Shown here one piece after another: positions 31,241-34,115 of a stretch of DNA of 34,115 nt. The stretch covers positions 1 to 34,115 of IMG/VR virus record IMGVR_UViG_3300024520_000284. One strand, written 5' to 3'. The translations under genes and the position numbers were made by a program. A model generated the notes under the pieces. It was not told the DNA's origin. It was given only the letters and a program-made list of their open reading frames with translations, and searched no databases. Positions within the stretch are counted from its first letter, which is position 1, and each line of letters opens with the position of its first letter. The stretch is from a virus.

Positions 31241-34115
31241 TTATATTCTTATCCTACGTTTCTTCTTTTTTGTATTTTGATCTACTACGTAAGGACTCCA
31301 TCCTAAAACTTTTTTGATCCCTTTTGTATATTCTCCTTCAACCAAATCTTTGCCGCCACCATACCCCATATCCATAAGTTGCTTTAATGGCAACCCTGTA
31401 AAGCCTGTCTGGGCTGAAGCTAATGATCTCATGGCAGAAGTAACATCTTCTGCATCAATCTCATCTTTATCTGTCATAAGCTTACCTATGAATTTCATCA
31501 CACGCTTTGAATCTTTAAAGGCACTGTCTAACATGGTCCCTCCACCAAAATCTCTTAATCCTAAACCTAATCTCAACGCCCCATCTAAAAGATCCCCTAA
31601 AACAAAAATACCGTTAAATGATCCAAGTAAAGCTGCGCGCATTTGTTCTTTCTCGTCCCACTTAAACCCGTTTGCAATCCATTGGAATAAGCTAGGAAGC
31701 AATATATGATAAATAGCTATTGCTTTTAATGCTTTCGTTTTGCTGATCTTTCCTGCTACAGCATTTCTAACTGCTGCGAATTCTTTTCTAAAATATTGGT
31801 TCTGTGAAGATTTGAACTGTGTTAATAACCTATTTAAAACATTCCCACTTCTTTGTGCTTCTGAAAGCTCAGACAAGTCTCCTGATTGTTGTGTTTCATT
31901 AGTAACCCTAGAGAATTCAAAAATAGCTTTATCATGTGCTTTCTGTTCTTTTTCTGTTAATTGTTGATCTTGAGTTAGTTTTTTTATTGTTGCACTTGCT
32001 TCTTTCTTCCCTAATTGTTTTTGCAAATGATGTTTGTATACACTCCAGCCACCCATGAGAATAGCCCCCTTATCCCCAATTTGAACATTCATTGCTAGCA
32101 TATTCATAAAACTAGGGCGTACTCTAAAATTCCTATATGTATCTGTTTTTACTGCTTCTGCTAAATCTCTGTTTATTGAAGCCCCTCTTGCTTTCATATA
32201 TGTTGATCCTAAAAGAATCTTTGAATACTTTATAGGGTTAGTGAAAAAGTCTATGGTATTTACCGTAAAGTCTTTCGTTGGTATCGCATCCATATATGCA
32301 GGGAATGACGCTATCTGCTTAGCAGTAATAGATGGTTTTAACGCTAAAACCCCACGTACAAACTTAACTCTAAACTTGTTTAATGTGTTGTAATCTCTTA
32401 CATTCTCTTTCCCATCATTTGTCATATCCATTAAGAAATTACTTATAACCTTATTCATCTTATCCCCATAATAGCCTTTGATTGTTTTCTTAACTGTAGG
32501 ATTCCTAAAAATTGCTGTTAGCTCACGTATTTTATCTGCATAGTTAATAAAGTGTTCCATCTGTTCTACATGTTTTTCTAGAACAGAAACATCGCTTTGT
32601 AATTGGATAGGTTTAAAATGTTTCTTCCTTGACTTAAGGCTTCCCTTTGTCATTGATGTTTGCCCTTTAACATCTTGTAGAAGTTCTTCCACCCCTGTTA
32701 CTTCCCCACGTTCTATTGCTTCAACAGCAATCGGAGAATAGTTCTTTGTTTTAGGTAATGATACCCCAAAATGATCCTCATATATCTCGTTAATTCGGTT
32801 GTAATATCTATCGTTATAAAACTTCATCTGTTCTTTAGCAAACTTTTTATCTTGATCAGTCATCGCATTATCTATTGCATCAATCATTTCCTGTGTATAT
32901 CCCATACCCAAAGGTTCACCGTTCTCTTTTATCTCAGCAGTCGTAAACACTTCCTGCAATGATTCATCTTGCAATTCCATCCATCGCTTACGTATTTCTG
33001 CCTTGCTCATTTCTAGAGTTACTTGTTCCCCAAATCCATTCTTAAATGTCCCTAATGTTTCAACCTTGGAATCATCTGCCTCTACTCTACGGGCAACCGC
33101 ACCTTCTTTTTCAATGCCATAAGCATCCATATACATCTTACGTATCTGGTTATAACTTTTTAGCTTTTCCTCTTTCCGCTTTAGCTCTGTGCTAAATACT
33201 TCGATAGTTTTTTCTAGTTTGCTTTCTCCGGGTTTGCTTTTATCATAATATGCCAATCTATTGGCTATGTCTGTCCAACCTGTTATCTTAGCGCCTATAT
33301 TGAACATCCTCCCAACCTTTGTTGCTTTCTCATAATCTTCTACTGATCCCTTAGTCCCTGTGATCGCGCCTTCACCACCACTGATAGTTTCTATTGCTGC
33401 CTCTATATTCTCTCTGTCTTGTGCTTTTCGTTGTTCACTCCTTAATAATTTACTTGCCCTGCCTTCAGCTTTTAATGCTTTAATTTCTTTTAATGTAGCT
33501 TGTAATTCATCAGAGGTCATTTCATCTATGCCTGCCATCATGTTAAGTATCTTGTTCTCTAAGGCTACTTCTGCAGAAGGAAAGTCTTTAACTTGTGCTA
33601 AATTAGCGGCTATCTTTTCTTCTGCCTGCGCTCTTGTTAGTTTTGTTGCTTGACTTGCTTTATCTAGTATCTTTTGTATTTGTGCGTTAAACTTACCTAC
33701 TGGCTTGCCACCTGTCAACTTTGCCTTTATTGTCTTAGGTTTAAGTTCTTTTTTGATCTGTGCTTTCGTAACACGAGTAATCTCTTTTATCTCTAATGTT
33801 TTTATCCGTTCTTGTATCTCGGGCAATGCCTTCTCTAGCTGCTGTACTGTTTGGGTATTCTTAACTTTAGCAATAAACTTTGCTTTATCCTTAGCAAGCA
33901 GATCCGATTTATTTAATAGCTTAATAAATTCTGTTTGCGTAGCTTTAATTTGTCCACGAGTACTTATAGCACCTTCTTTGATCTGTATTTTTATCTCACC
34001 TATTCTTGCCGTTATCGCCTCTTCAGGCGTTGGCTCAGCTTTCTCTATAGCCTCAACTACAGGTTCTACTAATTTCTCTCCAGTGAATAACTGCACGCTC
34101 TTATAGAACTGATCT
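31241..34115 (-). CDS. gp16-like internal virion / DNA-ejection protein, C-terminal part (enters from window end)
   Basis: Open frame of at least 957 codons; the frame stays open to the window edge (residues DQFYKS precede a GTG at 34096), so that GTG is not a convincing start. The first about 250 residues are Lys/Glu/Ala coiled coils; then charged helices, a conserved-looking region KNYSPIAVEAIERGEV, a segment with FVRGVLALKPSITAKQIASF (typical of giant phage polyvalent proteins), and two late hydrophobic segments (YHILLPSLFQWI, FNGIFVLGDLLDGALRLGLG). It ends in a very basic tail (KKKKRRIRI). Next downstream is the tail fibre, as after T7 gene 16. I infer that it is the remainder of the gene at 1-1008. 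Confidence 0.8.
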   Translation of the reverse strand, partial: DQFYKSVQLFTGEKLVEPVVEAIEKAEPTPEEAITARIGEIKIQIKEGAISTRGQIKATQTEFIKLLNKSDLLAKDKAKFIAKVKNTQTVQQLEKALPEIQERIKTLEIKEITRVTKAQIKKELKPKTIKAKLTGGKPVGKFNAQIQKILDKASQATKLTRAQAEEKIAANLAQVKDFPSAEVALENKILNMMAGIDEMTSDELQATLKEIKALKAEGRASKLLRSEQRKAQDRENIEAAIETISGGEGAITGTKGSVEDYEKATKVGRMFNIGAKITGWTDIANRLAYYDKSKPGESKLEKTIEVFSTELKRKEEKLKSYNQIRKMYMDAYGIEKEGAVARRVEADDSKVETLGTFKNGFGEQVTLEMSKAEIRKRWMELQDESLQEVFTTAEIKENGEPLGMGYTQEMIDAIDNAMTDQDKKFAKEQMKFYNDRYYNRINEIYEDHFGVSLPKTKNYSPIAVEAIERGEVTGVEELLQDVKGQTSMTKGSLKSRKKHFKPIQLQSDVSVLEKHVEQMEHFINYADKIRELTAIFRNPTVKKTIKGYYGDKMNKVISNFLMDMTNDGKENVRDYNTLNKFRVKFVRGVLALKPSITAKQIASFPAYMDAIPTKDFTVNTIDFFTNPIKYSKILLGSTYMKARGASINRDLAEAVKTDTYRNFRVRPSFMNMLAMNVQIGDKGAILMGGWSVYKHHLQKQLGKKEASATIKKLTQDQQLTEKEQKAHDKAIFEFSRVTNETQQSGDLSELSEAQRSGNVLNRLLTQFKSSQNQYFRKEFAAVRNAVAGKISKTKALKAIAIYHILLPSLFQWIANGFKWDEKEQMRAALLGSFNGIFVLGDLLDGALRLGLGLRDFGGGTMLDSAFKDSKRVMKFIGKLMTDKDEIDAEDVTSAMRSLASAQTGFTGLPLKQLMDMGYGGGKDLVEGEYTKGIKKVLGWSPYVVDQNTKKKKRRIRI

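Noticed and set aside
34094-34096. GTG at 34096 as start of a 951-aa protein
   Set aside because: The frame stays open upstream to the window edge, and the protein is better explained as the continuation of the gene at 1-1008.
33360-34106. Plus-strand frames near the window end
   Set aside because: Hydrophobic-looking but antisense to the coiled-coil coding region of the ejection protein.
1-34115. Direct terminal repeat at the two window ends
   Set aside because: Beyond a possible single shared T, the first and last bases do not match, so no terminal repeat is visible.

Overview
This 34-kb window reads as an essentially complete tailed-phage genome (short-tailed, T7-like virion plan) from an uncultured source. 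Every gene I can support lies on the minus strand, packed head to tail with ATGA or TAATG overlaps and strong AGGAGG-type ribosome sites. The DNA is AT-rich. Several products carry Gram-negative-style signal peptides or lipoboxes, so the host is probably a bacterium with an outer membrane; nothing identifies it further. I saw no tRNA, rRNA, CRISPR array or insertion sequence.

Layout in transcription order (high to low coordinates). The late region begins near 14.6 kb with small and large terminase, followed by a basic small protein, the portal, a 41-aa basic peptide, a radical SAM/SPASM enzyme, a Bbp19-like protein, scaffold, a 58-aa protein, a structured leader, major capsid protein, a decoration-like protein, an MptE/DUF115-like enzyme, tail adaptor (T7 gp11-like), tail nozzle (gp12-like), a GNAT protein, gp14-like and gp15-like internal virion proteins, and the N-terminal third of a giant gp16-like ejection protein that runs off coordinate 1. 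The C-terminal part of an ejection protein of the same kind enters at coordinate 34115 and is followed by a T7-type tail fibre (31.2-29.7 kb). The window is therefore best read as a circular map opened inside one gene. About 9 kb of fibre and adhesin genes follow (31.2-22.5 kb), then a membrane/lysis cluster (22.5-21.6 kb) that ends at a terminator.

The early side starts at a strong promoter (21.4 kb) in front of an exported GH108 lysozyme. A run of micro-proteins follows, then a HTH_17 regulator, a zinc-finger protein, a DUF1367 protein and a PEGA lipoprotein, ending at a terminator near 18.3 kb. Two more promoters follow. One drives a 54-aa secreted peptide. The other, with perfect consensus boxes, drives a leader of about 100 nt that ends in a terminator directly in front of the only recognisable replication gene, a DnaD/replisome-organizer-like initiator with a candidate origin (iterons and palindromes) inside it. 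Between the initiator and the terminase are an HNH protein and several exported proteins, two of them paralogues.

No DNA polymerase, helicase, RNA polymerase, integrase or CI-type repressor is visible. The phage appears to join a T7-like virion to a lambda-O-like strategy of recruiting the host replisome. The most interesting points are the radical SAM/SPASM enzyme translationally coupled to a 41-aa peptide inside the head operon, the attenuator-like leader of the initiator, the anti-Shine-Dalgarno leader of the capsid gene, and the unusual number of exported small proteins.
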